Of a stretch of 64,000 nucleotides of DNA, positions 31,473 through 40,237 are shown piece by piece. Every line of letters starts with the position of its first letter. Position 1 is the first letter of the stretch. A program made the position numbers and the translations under genes. Source of the DNA: Ferruginibacter albus (lineage in GTDB: Bacteria; Bacteroidota; Bacteroidia; Chitinophagales; Chitinophagaceae); the NCBI RefSeq assembly GCF_020042285.1, contig NZ_CP083388.1, positions 1,576,001-1,640,000 on the forward strand. The letters run 5' to 3'. The notes under the pieces are model-generated. The model did not search any database. It had not been told where the DNA came from and saw nothing but the letters and a program-made list of their open reading frames with translations.

Positions 31473-32735
31473 ATGTTTCAGCAGCTAACCACCAGGAATT
31501 GGTTTTTTATCTTATTACTATTTATCTGCACGATCCTTTTTTCGGCTAATAGTTCGGCGCAAATAAAAATTCTTTTTGATGCAACAAAAGGAGAATCTGC
31601 AGCCAATGCAGATTGGGTTATTGATGCTGACCTGCATAATATGAACTGGGGCTCGGCCAGCCCTTATACATGTGTTAGTTGTTCCGAATCAAATGCGCAA
31701 CGTGTTCCTACACCGTCTCAATCCACCATTACTTCCTCTACGTTAGAAACATATTGGGATGGCGCTTTATCTGCCTGGGGCATTGATTGTGTAAAGCAAG
31801 GCTATACAGTGGAATCATTGCCATACACGGCTTCCATTACGTATGGCAACTCTTCCAACCCGCAGGATCTTTCTAATTACAAAGTATACATTGTTTGTGA
31901 GCCCAATGTTTTATTTACAGATGCAGAAAAAACAGCCATTTTGAATTTTGTAAAAAATGGAGGAAGCCTGTTCATGATATCGGATCATGCCAATTCTGAC
32001 AGAAATGGAGACGGGTATGATTCTCCTGTTATTTGGGACGACCTGATGCAAAACAATAGCACAGGCAATAGCAATCCTTTCGGAATACTATTCGACCAGC
32101 AGGATACATCACAAACATCTTCCAATGTTGCAGCATTACCTTCTAACGATTCTATTTTACATGGACCAATAGGGAATGTTACAAAAGTAAAATGGAGCGA
32201 CGGCACTACTATGACGATTGATCCTGTAGCCAACGCTTCCGTTAAAGCAATTGTATACAAAACAAGTATTGTTGGTGCAAAAGGAAATAAGGGAGTGCTG
32301 GTAGCATGCGCAAGATATGGCAAAGGAAAGATTGCAGCAATAGGAGACAGCTCGCCCTGCGATGATGGTACAGGCGATCCTAATGATAATAGTTTATACA
32401 ATGGTTACACACTTGATGTAGCTCCTAACCATCGTAATTTATTAATGAATTCAACCATTTGGTTGGCAGCAACAGATGCTGTTGCACCGCCGACAGGCAA
32501 AACATACCAGTTTATTTATAGCGGCGATTGGAGCAATCCTATTTGCTGGAAAAATGGATTGGTTCCTCCTCTTACATTAATTGCTCCTGATACTATTATT
32601 ATAGCTCCTGCTATTATATCTCCTGGTGTTAATGGTTTTTGTAACCTCGATATTTCCCAAATTATTTCTACCGGTGCTGTATTAAAAATAACTGCGGGAG
32701 AATTAGAGATTCCCGGGGAATTAAAGCTTCAATAG
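31473..32735 (+). CDS. Secreted protein with a DUF4350/GATase-like domain
   Basis: 420 residues. A signal peptide (LLLFICTILFSANSSAQ) leads to IKILFDATKGESAANADWVI. The core LSNYKVYIVCEPNVLFTDAE, LNFVKNGGSLFMISDHANSD and later GKGKIAAIGDSSPCDDG matches the class I amidotransferase-like flavodoxin fold of DUF4350/GldG-type domains, with an aspartate/serine-rich ISDHANSDRNGDG loop that may bind calcium. The C-terminal 90 residues (YSGDWSNPICWKNGLVPP) resemble a G8-like or jacalin-type adhesion part. Role unknown; extracellular by signal. Confidence 0.7.
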   Translation: MFQQLTTRNWFFILLLFICTILFSANSSAQIKILFDATKGESAANADWVIDADLHNMNWGSASPYTCVSCSESNAQRVPTPSQSTITSSTLETYWDGALSAWGIDCVKQGYTVESLPYTASITYGNSSNPQDLSNYKVYIVCEPNVLFTDAEKTAILNFVKNGGSLFMISDHANSDRNGDGYDSPVIWDDLMQNNSTGNSNPFGILFDQQDTSQTSSNVAALPSNDSILHGPIGNVTKVKWSDGTTMTIDPVANASVKAIVYKTSIVGAKGNKGVLVACARYGKGKIAAIGDSSPCDDGTGDPNDNSLYNGYTLDVAPNHRNLLMNSTIWLAATDAVAPPTGKTYQFIYSGDWSNPICWKNGLVPPLTLIAPDTIIIAPAIISPGVNGFCNLDISQIISTGAVLKITAGELEIPGELKLQ

Positions 32736-32746
32736 AATTTTTTTTA

Positions 32747-33106
32747 CTACATAAAAAATTCTTCCTCTATTATTTTACCGTCTTTCACCTTATAAACACA
32801 AAGTTCATTCATATCCATGCGTTCGCCATTTTGCATGGTTACATCCATATGCATACTACAGGCGAAAGAATTTCCTGCAACTACAGGATCTGAAACATCA
32901 ATACTGTGTAATTCTTTTACCATATCATGCCATTTTTTGCCCTTTTCTTCAATTGCTTTCAAACCTTTTGTTTCTTTTTCAAAAGCAGGAGTAGCATGCG
33001 GCTCTATGCTCACAGCATCCTGGGCAAATAATTCTTTTTGTGGCTTGTCAAAATCACCGCTTTTGCAAAGCACTACCAATCTGTTGGCTATTTCTTTTGT
33101 AGTCAT
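32747..33106 (-). CDS. SnoaL-like (NTF2-fold) protein
   Basis: 119 residues: EIANRLVVLCKSGDFDKPQK, LKAIEEKGKKWHDMVKELH and the final KVKDGKIIEEEFF. The same fold and layout as the protein at 19554-19910, with conserved G.iveEEF ends and ANRL starts, so the two are paralogues (diverged). Cytoplasmic; no substrate can be named. Starts 88 nt from the prfB start on the other strand, so the two share a divergent promoter region. Confidence 0.8.
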   Translation of the reverse strand: MTTKEIANRLVVLCKSGDFDKPQKELFAQDAVSIEPHATPAFEKETKGLKAIEEKGKKWHDMVKELHSIDVSDPVVAGNSFACSMHMDVTMQNGERMDMNELCVYKVKDGKIIEEEFFM

Positions 33107-33182
33107 AAAATAAGTTTTACAATAAAGTACAAATGAAGTGCCATTGTTATCATCTCATTGTTTTTAAGTGCCTTTGTTACCT

Positions 33183-33190
33183 TACCTTTG
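33183..33190 (+). promoter_or_regulatory. -7 box of prfB, next to the start codon
   Basis: TACCTTTG four nt before the ATG at 33195, with TTG at 33158-33160 (22-nt spacer). The predicted start of transcription is at or just next to the start codon, so the message would be leaderless. Confidence 0.55.
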
Positions 33191-33194
33191 CGGC

Positions 33195-34287
33195 ATGACA
33201 ATAGAACAAATTAAGGATATGAGAGACCGTGTGGTGGTCTTGAGGAGGTTTCTTTGACGTCGCTAACAGAGAAGCTAAAATAGAGAACGATAAACAACTT
33301 TCACTTTCGCCGGGCTTTTGGGATGATAATGTCCGTGCAACATCCATCTTAAAAGAAATAAAAGTAAACGAGTACTGGAGAGATTTATATCACGCTGTAG
33401 AAACAGCTGTGGAAGATTTTGCCGTGCTGTTCGATTTCTGGAAAGAAGGAGAAGCCACTGAGGAAGAAGCAAAAGAAGCACATAAAAAAGCGTTGGACGC
33501 TATTGAGGAAGCTGAATTTAAAAGCACACTCAATGAGCCGGAAGATGAATTGCCTGCTGTGATACAAATAAACAGTGGCGCCGGTGGTACCGAAAGTCAG
33601 GATTGGGCAGAGATGCTGGCACGCATGTACCGCATGTATGCTGAGAAACAAGGATGGTCAATAACCGAGCTGGACTGGCAATGGGGCGATGGTGCCGGTA
33701 TTAAAACCTGTACTTACCAGTTTGATGGTCCGTTTGCTTATGGCTTTTTAAAATCCGAAAATGGAGTGCACCGGTTAGTACGCATTAGTCCTTTTGATAG
33801 CAATGCAAGAAGGCACACTTCGTTTGCATCCATCAATGTTTACCCATTGGTAGATGATACGATCAATATTGAAGTAAATCCTGCCGATGTAAAAATGGAA
33901 ACATCCCGAAGCGGGGGTGCAGGCGGGCAAAATGTAAACAAAGTAGAAACAAAAGTACAGTTAACGCATATACCTACAGGCATTGTAGTGGTTTGCCAGC
34001 AGGATAGAAGCCAGCTAGGTAATCGGGAGTTGGCGATGAAAATGCTTAAAAGCCGTCTTTATGAAATTGAGCTTCAAAAGCGCAATGAAATAAGAGATGC
34101 CAAGAATGCCAAGAAGAAAAAGATAGAATGGGGCAGTCAAATTCGCAGCTATGTTTTCCATCCTTATAAAATGATAAAAGACCATCGTACCGATTATGAG
34201 GTAGGTAATGTTGGTCCTGTTATGGATGGAGAAATAGATGGATTTATCAAAGCTTATTTAATGAGTGAGAAAGAAGAGAATGTATAG
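33195..34287 (+). CDS. prfB: Peptide chain release factor 2 with programmed +1 frameshift
   Basis: The zero frame starts at 33195 ([20 protein letters not shown]) and meets TGA at 33255-33257 after 20 codons. AGGAGGTTTCTTTGAC (33243-33258) is the classic RF2 frameshift site: a Shine-Dalgarno-like AGGAGG before CTT TGA. Reading shifts to GAC at 33256 and continues to 34287, total about 363 residues as in E. coli. It has the stop-codon-reading SPF motif ([12 protein letters not shown]) and the GGQ loop ([11 protein letters not shown]). RF2 releases peptides at UAA/UGA; the shift gives autoregulation. The gene without the first part, starting at GTG 33409, is not the real start. Confidence 0.95.
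33243..33258 (+). other. Programmed +1 ribosomal frameshift site
   Basis: AGGAGGTTTCTTTGAC: an internal Shine-Dalgarno-like hexamer, the slippery CTT and the in-frame TGA with C after it. The upstream 20 codons and the downstream 343 codons join to a normal RF2. Confidence 0.95.
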
Positions 34288-34332
34288 TTGATTTGTTTGT
34301 TAATTTGGTAAATTTGAGCAAACATTATTTTT

Positions 34333-35271
34333 ATGAAACCTACTATAGCCTCTTTCATAACCTTACTATTCCTATACAATATCTCAGCAGCACAAAATGT
34401 AGGTGTCGGCACTACAACACCTCCCGTTAAGCTAACGGTTCAGGATGCATCCGCTTCTAATCTTTTATTATTATCCAACTTCAATGCAATGAATACGAAT
34501 GTTCGTTCAACATTGTTGTTTGGGGGACCTGATTATGTATCCGGACAGATAGGTACCATCGGCACATCAAACGTAACTGCACGTTTAGGTTTTTTAACAG
34601 GTTACTCTGTAACAGGTGTTGTAAATAATTTTGTTGAAAGACTAAGCATTCTTAATAATGGATATATCGGCATCAATCAAACCAATCCGCAATATTTATT
34701 GGATGTAAATGGTAATGCAAGTTATAATGGCAACATACGTGTAACCGGAAGAAACTCCATTGAATTTGGTGCCGATCTTACCAAAGAAGTTAATGCTGGC
34801 AAAATTGGCTATGGTACTATTACCCCAGGCGAGTTGGATATTGTTGGAGGCGGTACTACTTCTACCAATCGCATTATGAAATTCTGGAACGAAGGCGGCG
34901 CTACTTTTTCCGGCGGCATATATATGGAAAGCGGCAAGCTAATGAATGCCAATTCAGGAGCAGCTAATTTATTGCCGTATGCTTACGGTACTATTGCTGC
35001 CAATGGTACAATATTAAATGGCACAGGAAATTTTACTGTAACTAAATTCGGCACAGGAGCTTATGAAATTTTCCTCGCAAACGGACAATCTTATGACGAT
35101 GCAATCTTTACTTCATCAGTAACAGCCCAGGACAATACAGGAAGTACCCATTTTATTACGTGCTACGAGGGCGGCCCTGAAACGCCTGCCGGTCTTGCAG
35201 TTGTTACAAAATTTGCCGATGGGCACTATTCCGATACCCAGTTTTCTTTTTTTATTTATAAACCTTATTAG
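34333..35271 (+). CDS. Secreted tail-fibre-like protein
   Basis: 312 residues with a signal peptide (FITLLFLYNISAAQ). The start (QNVGVGTTTPPVKLTVQDA) and the central block (YIGINQTNPQYLLDVNGNAS) are the phage tail-fibre-like repeats found in Bacteroidota surface proteins. The C-terminal 100 residues form a jelly-roll-like domain (FTVTKFGTGAYEIFLANGQ, then ITCYEGGPETPAGLAVVTK). There is no T9SS tail. It starts 45 nt after prfB but has a different role. Ligand unknown. Confidence 0.7.
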   Translation: MKPTIASFITLLFLYNISAAQNVGVGTTTPPVKLTVQDASASNLLLLSNFNAMNTNVRSTLLFGGPDYVSGQIGTIGTSNVTARLGFLTGYSVTGVVNNFVERLSILNNGYIGINQTNPQYLLDVNGNASYNGNIRVTGRNSIEFGADLTKEVNAGKIGYGTITPGELDIVGGGTTSTNRIMKFWNEGGATFSGGIYMESGKLMNANSGAANLLPYAYGTIAANGTILNGTGNFTVTKFGTGAYEIFLANGQSYDDAIFTSSVTAQDNTGSTHFITCYEGGPETPAGLAVVTKFADGHYSDTQFSFFIYKPY

Positions 35272-35359
35272 ATTTGCGTTTGGGCATTACTTTTATCAAT
35301 ATCGTTGTGTCACTCCCTTGTACGGCAAACCTTTAATCTTCTTTTATCCAGGCGTATAA

Positions 35360-35432
35360 TTTCACGCAAAGACACAAAGAAAATAAGACACTAAGCTTTG
35401 CCTCCTTTGCTCCTTAGCGTCTTTGCGTGAAA
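35360..35432. repeat. REP-like intergenic palindrome R1
   Basis: TTTCACGCAAAGACACAAAG at the left and CTTAGCGTCTTTGCGTGAAA at the right form a long imperfect hairpin. Nearly the same as 53628-53702. Confidence 0.75.
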
Positions 35433-35498
35433 CCCAAACAAACAACCTCGGCCAAATGTTATCTTCATTATGTAACTTACATAACTAAACTTTTAGCT

Positions 35499-37136
35499 AT
35501 GAACTTCGGTGATTTCTATTATCCACTTCCGGCAAACGAAAAGCAATTGGACTATGCGCCGGGCTCACCCGAACGGGAAGCATTAAAGCAAGCCATCTCA
35601 ACATTTAAAAATAAAAAGATAGATGTTCCAATGTATATTGGTGCAGAAGAAATCTACACCAATAAAAAGTTAGAAATACGTCCACCGCATGAAACGGCAC
35701 ATTTGTTAGGGCATTTTAACGAAGGAGATGCTAATCATGTAAAGAAAGCAATCAATGCGGCATTAAAAGCAAAAGATAAATGGGCAAACACCAGTTGGGA
35801 AAACCGTGCAAACATCTTTTTGAAAATAGCAGAATTAATTTCTACAAAATATCGCTTCCAGGTAATGGCGGCAACTATGCTGGGGCAAAGTAAAACGGCA
35901 CACCAGGCAGAAATAGATTGTACCTGTGAATTGATAGATTTCTTACGTTTCAATGTTCATTATGTAAGTGAAATATATCGGCAACAACCGATCAGTGTTC
36001 CGGGTATCAATAATAGAGTAGAGTATCGCCCTTTAGAAGGATTTGTATTGGCAGTTACTCCATTTAATTTTACTGCCATCGCAGGCAATCTTCCAACGTC
36101 TGCAGCTATGTGTGGTAATGTAGTTATTTGGAAACCGGCGTACCCACAGGTTTACAGCGCACAATTATTAATGAAGATATTTAAAGAAGCAGGTTTACCT
36201 AATGGCGTTATTAATTTAATTTATGCAGATGGTCCGGTGTTAGGAGAGGTATGTTTTAACCACCCTGATTTTGCAGGATTACATTTTACAGGAAGCACAG
36301 GCGTTTTTAGAACTATGTGGCAAACGATCGGCACCAACATCGGCAATTATAAAACCTTTCCACGTATTGTTGGTGAAACAGGAGGTAAGGACTTTGTATT
36401 AGCACATAAAAGTGCGGATGTAGATGTATTGGTTACAGCATTGGTTCGTGGCGCATTTGAATACCAGGGACAAAAATGCAGCGCTGCATCAAGAGCATAC
36501 ATTCCATCAAACCTGGCAGCAGAAGTAAAAAAGAAATTAGTTGCTCAAATAAAAACTATTACCATTGGCACCATAGAAGACTTCAGCAATTTTATGGGTG
36601 CTGTAATTACAGAAGCAAGCTTTAATAAAATTGAAAGCTACATTAAAGGAGCCCGTAAAAAAGATTCGAAAGCAAAAGTAATAGTAGGAGGTAAGTGCGA
36701 TAAAACAAATGGTTATTTCATTGAGCCGACTGTAATTGAAACTACCGATCCGTATTATATAACCATGTGCGATGAGTTATTTGGTCCGGTATTGACCATG
36801 TATGTTTATGATGAAAACAAATTTGAAGATACATTGAAGTTAGTAGACAGTACTTCTCAATATGCATTAACAGGCGCTATCATTGCTAAAGATAGGTATG
36901 CCGTTGAACTGGCAACCAATAAGCTGCGTAACAGCGCAGGTAATTTTTATATTAATGATAAGCCGACTGGAGCAGTAGTTGGTCAGCAACCATTTGGTGG
37001 CGCAAGAGCAAGTGGCACTAATGACAAGGCTGGTAGTATTTTAAACTTATATCGTTGGCTGAGCGCCAGAACGGTAAAGGAAATATTCAATTCTCCTACC
37101 GATTATCGTTATCCCTTCATGCAATCTGAAGAATAA
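35499..37136 (+). CDS. pruA: Delta-1-pyrroline-5-carboxylate dehydrogenase
   Basis: 545 residues from the ATG at 35499 (MNFGDFYYPLPANEKQLDYA); the frame is open upstream through the REP-like repeat, but no better start exists. ALDH superfamily: VTPFNFTAIAGNLPTSAAMC (about residue 187), GSTGVFR, catalytic Glu in GETGGKDF (about 290) and Cys in YQGQKCSAASR (about 325). The length and the N-terminal extension match eukaryotic-type P5C dehydrogenases, also found in Bacteroidota. It oxidises glutamate semialdehyde to glutamate in proline catabolism. Confidence 0.93.
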   Translation: MNFGDFYYPLPANEKQLDYAPGSPEREALKQAISTFKNKKIDVPMYIGAEEIYTNKKLEIRPPHETAHLLGHFNEGDANHVKKAINAALKAKDKWANTSWENRANIFLKIAELISTKYRFQVMAATMLGQSKTAHQAEIDCTCELIDFLRFNVHYVSEIYRQQPISVPGINNRVEYRPLEGFVLAVTPFNFTAIAGNLPTSAAMCGNVVIWKPAYPQVYSAQLLMKIFKEAGLPNGVINLIYADGPVLGEVCFNHPDFAGLHFTGSTGVFRTMWQTIGTNIGNYKTFPRIVGETGGKDFVLAHKSADVDVLVTALVRGAFEYQGQKCSAASRAYIPSNLAAEVKKKLVAQIKTITIGTIEDFSNFMGAVITEASFNKIESYIKGARKKDSKAKVIVGGKCDKTNGYFIEPTVIETTDPYYITMCDELFGPVLTMYVYDENKFEDTLKLVDSTSQYALTGAIIAKDRYAVELATNKLRNSAGNFYINDKPTGAVVGQQPFGGARASGTNDKAGSILNLYRWLSARTVKEIFNSPTDYRYPFMQSEE

Positions 37137-37240
37137 AGATTGATAATTCACAATTGTTTAAAACCTGTAAAGCAATTTAAGGTTACTTTTGCGCCATAAT
37201 TGTATTAAGAAAAAAGATAACCCCTAAATATTTGTAGAAT

Positions 37241-37636
37241 ATGGCAACAAAAGTAACTTTTACTCTTTCTGCGGAAACGGTTGGTGCTGCAAAAACCGGC
37301 GTATTATTAGGCGATTTTAATAATTGGGATCCTGCACAAGGCACTGCTCTTAAAAAACAAAAAGATGGTTCATTAAAAGCAGTAGTAAGTTTACAACCCG
37401 GCGAAACATATCATTATCGTTATTTATTGGAAGATGGACGTTGGGAGAATGATGAAAATGCCGACTTTTTCGTATACGATTATAATGTTCAAAACTGTGT
37501 TATAACAATTCCTGCTGAAGAAAAAAAAGCAGCTAAGCCTAAAGCAGCTGCAAAACCTGCGGCAGTAAAAGCTTCAAAAGAAAAAGCAACCAAAGCTCCT
37601 GCTAAAAAAGCGGCTCCTAAAAAGGCTGCTAAATAA
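37241..37636 (+). CDS. CBM48/isoamylase-early-set domain with H1-like tail
   Basis: 131 residues. Residues 1-88 form a CBM48-like (AMPK-beta/isoamylase N-terminal) domain: TGVLLGDFNNWDPAQGTALK, then GETYHYRYLLEDGRWENDEN. The W and the GDFNNWD loop are the glycogen-binding signature. Residues 90-131 are an Ala/Lys/Pro-rich tail (AAKPKAAAKPAAVK, APAKKAAPKKAAK) like the C-terminal part of histone H1 or bacterial nucleoid proteins. It may bind a polysaccharide with one end and nucleic acid or acidic protein with the other; that is inferred. Confidence 0.8.
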   Translation: MATKVTFTLSAETVGAAKTGVLLGDFNNWDPAQGTALKKQKDGSLKAVVSLQPGETYHYRYLLEDGRWENDENADFFVYDYNVQNCVITIPAEEKKAAKPKAAAKPAAVKASKEKATKAPAKKAAPKKAAK

Positions 37637-37699
37637 GATGATAGTTGATTTGCGATTTATTACATTTTATGCAATAAATTCGTTTCATAAATTATTCCA

Positions 37700-38209
37700 T
37701 TGGTTACTATTTTAGACAAACAACAGCTCCATCTTACCATATTGCGCCTGGCGCATCAGCTGCTCGAAAATCATTTAAACTTAAATGATATTGTTTTTGT
37801 TGGCTTACAGCCAAGAGGCATTCATGTAAGCAATAAAATGATAGAATGCATAAAAGAGTTATGTCCAAACGAAAAAGTGAATTACGGTTTGTTGGACATA
37901 ACTTTTTATAGGGATGATATCCGCAATGAATTACGCATTGCCAACAAAACCACTATTGATTTCTCCGTAGAAAATAAAACAGTTATTCTTATTGATGATG
38001 TTTTGTATACAGGTCGTACCATTCGTGCGGCTTTAGATGCTTTACTAGATCTGGGCAGGGCAAAAAAAGTAGAATTATGTGTATTGGTCGACAGGCGTTT
38101 CAATCGTGAATTGCCCATTCAACCTGATTATTGCGGTAAGGCAATTGACTCTGTTGTTTCCCAAAAAGTAAAGGTGGAATGGGATAAGGAGCAAGTTGTG
38201 CTGTATTAA
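37700..38209 (+). CDS. pyrR: Pyrimidine operon regulator/uracil phosphoribosyltransferase PyrR
   Basis: 169 residues from TTG at 37700, since the next Met is at residue 48 and too late. The PRTase motif TVILIDDVLYTGRTIRAALD (about residue 94) is characteristic for PyrR, with the upstream FVGLQPRGIHVSNKM and YGLLDITFYRDD parts. PyrR binds pyr mRNA and controls attenuation in Gram-positive bacteria and can act as a weak uracil PRTase; here it stands directly before pyrB. I saw no classic PyrR attenuator in the 119 nt between them. Confidence 0.93.
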   Translation: MVTILDKQQLHLTILRLAHQLLENHLNLNDIVFVGLQPRGIHVSNKMIECIKELCPNEKVNYGLLDITFYRDDIRNELRIANKTTIDFSVENKTVILIDDVLYTGRTIRAALDALLDLGRAKKVELCVLVDRRFNRELPIQPDYCGKAIDSVVSQKVKVEWDKEQVVLY

Positions 38210-38328
38210 TATCTCTTATAAAGAATACTCAATTCGCAAAGAGAAGGCTCCGTGTTCTCTGTGGCTCTGTGAGACATTCTTCAATCGCAATTTGAAATTT
38301 TCAATTTATCGTTTAACTTCGCCCTTTA

Positions 38329-39255
38329 ATGCAACTATCTACCAAACATCTTCTCGGCATTAAAGACCTCACTAAAGAAGATATTTCAATTATTTTATCT
38401 ACCGCTGCTCAGTTTAAAGAAGTTTTACAACGACCTGTAAAAAAGGTTCCATCGCTACGTGATGTTACGATTGTGAATCTGTTTTATGAAAATTCTACCC
38501 GCACACGTATCTCGTTTGAATTAGCAGAAAAACGCTTGAGTGCGGATACGATCAACTTTGCGGCTTCCGGCTCATCTGTATCAAAAGGAGAAACTTTATT
38601 GGATACAGTAAACAATATCCTTAGCATGAAAGTGGATATGGTAGTAATGCGACATAGTGCCAGCGGGGCACCTCACTTTCTTGCCAATCATATTCCCGCT
38701 GCTATTATTAACGCAGGGGATGGAATTAACGAACATCCTACTCAGGCTTTATTAGATGCATTTTCTATACAGGAAAAATTAGGAACATTGGAAGGGAAGA
38801 AAGTAGTGTTGATCGGAGATATTATGCATTCCCGTGTGGCATTGAGTAATATTTACTTGTTAAAGAAAATGGGAGCAGAAGTAATGGTAGCCGGCCCTCC
38901 AACATTAATTCCAAAATATATCAAAGAAGCATTGGGCGTAAAGGTTGAATATAATTTAAAAAATGCTTTGCAATGGTGCGATGTGGCGAATGTATTGCGT
39001 ATTCAATTGGAACGACAGAACCAGGTATTATTCTCTTCTCTGCGTGAATATAACTTAGCCTATGGTGTAAGTAGAAAATTACTGGATGCGATCAGCAAAG
39101 ATATTGTGATCATGCATCCCGGTCCAATTAACCGCGGAGTGGAAATTGATAGTGATGTGGCAGATGGTAATGAATCTATTATTTTACAACAGGTAGAGAA
39201 CGGGGTTGCCGTAAGAATGGCTGCATTATATTTATTGTCAGGTAATAATTCATAA
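38329..39255 (+). CDS. pyrB: Aspartate carbamoyltransferase catalytic subunit
   Basis: 308 residues, full length. Carbamoyl phosphate binding loop FYENSTRTRISFE (about residue 52), ASGSSVSKGETLLDT (about 78), HPTQALLDAF (about 137), and the aspartate-binding end IMHPGPINRGVEID (about 264). It makes N-carbamoyl-aspartate, the first committed step of pyrimidine synthesis. It lies 119 nt downstream of pyrR and 60 nt before coaD, probably in one transcript. Confidence 0.96.
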   Translation: MQLSTKHLLGIKDLTKEDISIILSTAAQFKEVLQRPVKKVPSLRDVTIVNLFYENSTRTRISFELAEKRLSADTINFAASGSSVSKGETLLDTVNNILSMKVDMVVMRHSASGAPHFLANHIPAAIINAGDGINEHPTQALLDAFSIQEKLGTLEGKKVVLIGDIMHSRVALSNIYLLKKMGAEVMVAGPPTLIPKYIKEALGVKVEYNLKNALQWCDVANVLRIQLERQNQVLFSSLREYNLAYGVSRKLLDAISKDIVIMHPGPINRGVEIDSDVADGNESIILQQVENGVAVRMAALYLLSGNNS

Positions 39256-39315
39256 ACAAAATTAAGTTTGAATCCTTAATTTCGGTATCAATAATCTCAC
39301 TCATCAATAGTTTAT

Positions 39316-39789
39316 ATGCAACGGATCTGCTTATTTCCCGGAACATTTGACCCCATTACCCTGGGGCATACCGATATAATAGGCAGAGCGCTTCCGTTAT
39401 TTGATAAATTAATCATCGGTATTGGGCGAAACAGTGTTAAGCAACCGATGTTCTCAGAAGAAAAACGGTTGGACTGGCTGAAAGAAATTTATAAGAACGA
39501 ACCAAAAATAGATGCATTGGTATATGATGGTTTAACGGTTGAATGCTGTAGAAAAGTAGGAGCTAATTTTATTTTGCGGGGCATACGTTACGTAAATGAT
39601 TTTGAATATGAGAAAGCCATTGCCGATATGAATCGCAGCCTTGAACAACATATAGAAACCATTTTTTTAACCTGCCTTCCTCAATATACTTCTGTTGCGT
39701 CTACGCTTGTACGTGATGTTATACGTTATGGTGGAGATGCATCGCAGTTTTTACCCGATGTGGTGAAAAACTCTATTAAAAATTCATAA
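39316..39789 (+). CDS. coaD: Phosphopantetheine adenylyltransferase
   Basis: 157 residues, normal length. GTFDPITLGHTDII (about residue 9) holds the nucleotidyl-transferase (T/H)xGH site; ILRGIRYVNDFEYE (about 87) and YTSVASTLVRDVIRYGG (about 122) complete the family. It adenylates 4'-phosphopantetheine to dephospho-CoA, the fourth step of CoA synthesis. Its position in a pyrR-pyrB-coaD-thioesterase row is probably one transcript but not a functional pathway. Confidence 0.96.
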   Translation: MQRICLFPGTFDPITLGHTDIIGRALPLFDKLIIGIGRNSVKQPMFSEEKRLDWLKEIYKNEPKIDALVYDGLTVECCRKVGANFILRGIRYVNDFEYEKAIADMNRSLEQHIETIFLTCLPQYTSVASTLVRDVIRYGGDASQFLPDVVKNSIKNS

Positions 39790-39802
39790 TTCAAATATCA
39801 AT

Positions 39803-40237
39803 ATGGCAGCTATCTGGTTTAACAAATCAATCAAAAAAGAAGATATCAATCCTTTTATTCCCGGCACCATGAGTGAACAATTGGGAATGGAATGGCAGGA
39901 AATAGGAGATGATTTTATTAAAATAAAAATGCCGGTCGATCACCGTACAAAACAAGCTTATGGCTTATTGCATGGTGGCGCCAGCTGTACATTGGCCGAA
40001 ACTGTTGGCAGCGTAGCTTCTATGCTGGTGGTAGATCCCAAACGCTTCAGTTGTGTGGGTTTGGAGATAAATGCCAATCATATCCGCAGTGCCAGGGACG
40101 GGCATGTTACGGGAATTGCAAAGCCTTTGCATTTGGGTTCCAGCACGCATGTATGGGATGTAAAAATCTATGATGACCTGGATCGGTTGATCTGCATCAG
40201 CCGGTTAACTATTGCTGTGCTTAATAAAGCATTTTAG
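39803..40237 (+). CDS. PaaI/YdiI-type hotdog thioesterase
   Basis: 144 residues. The hotdog core AYGLLHGGASCTLAETVGSV (about residue 52) has the HGG.....AE pattern with the catalytic Glu, and the C-terminal strands HVTGIAKPLHLGSSTHVWDV complete it. Related enzymes hydrolyse 1,4-dihydroxy-2-naphthoyl-CoA or phenylacetyl-CoA. With futalosine-route menaquinone synthesis suggested by mqnE, a DHNA-CoA role is less likely here, so the substrate is left open. It converges with asnB and overlaps it by 4 nt. Confidence 0.9.
   Translation: MAAIWFNKSIKKEDINPFIPGTMSEQLGMEWQEIGDDFIKIKMPVDHRTKQAYGLLHGGASCTLAETVGSVASMLVVDPKRFSCVGLEINANHIRSARDGHVTGIAKPLHLGSSTHVWDVKIYDDLDRLICISRLTIAVLNKAF

Noticed and set aside
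33409..34287. prfB starting at GTG 33409
   Set aside because: The upstream 20 codons plus a canonical frameshift site give the full-length RF2; the late start would remove the N-terminal domain.
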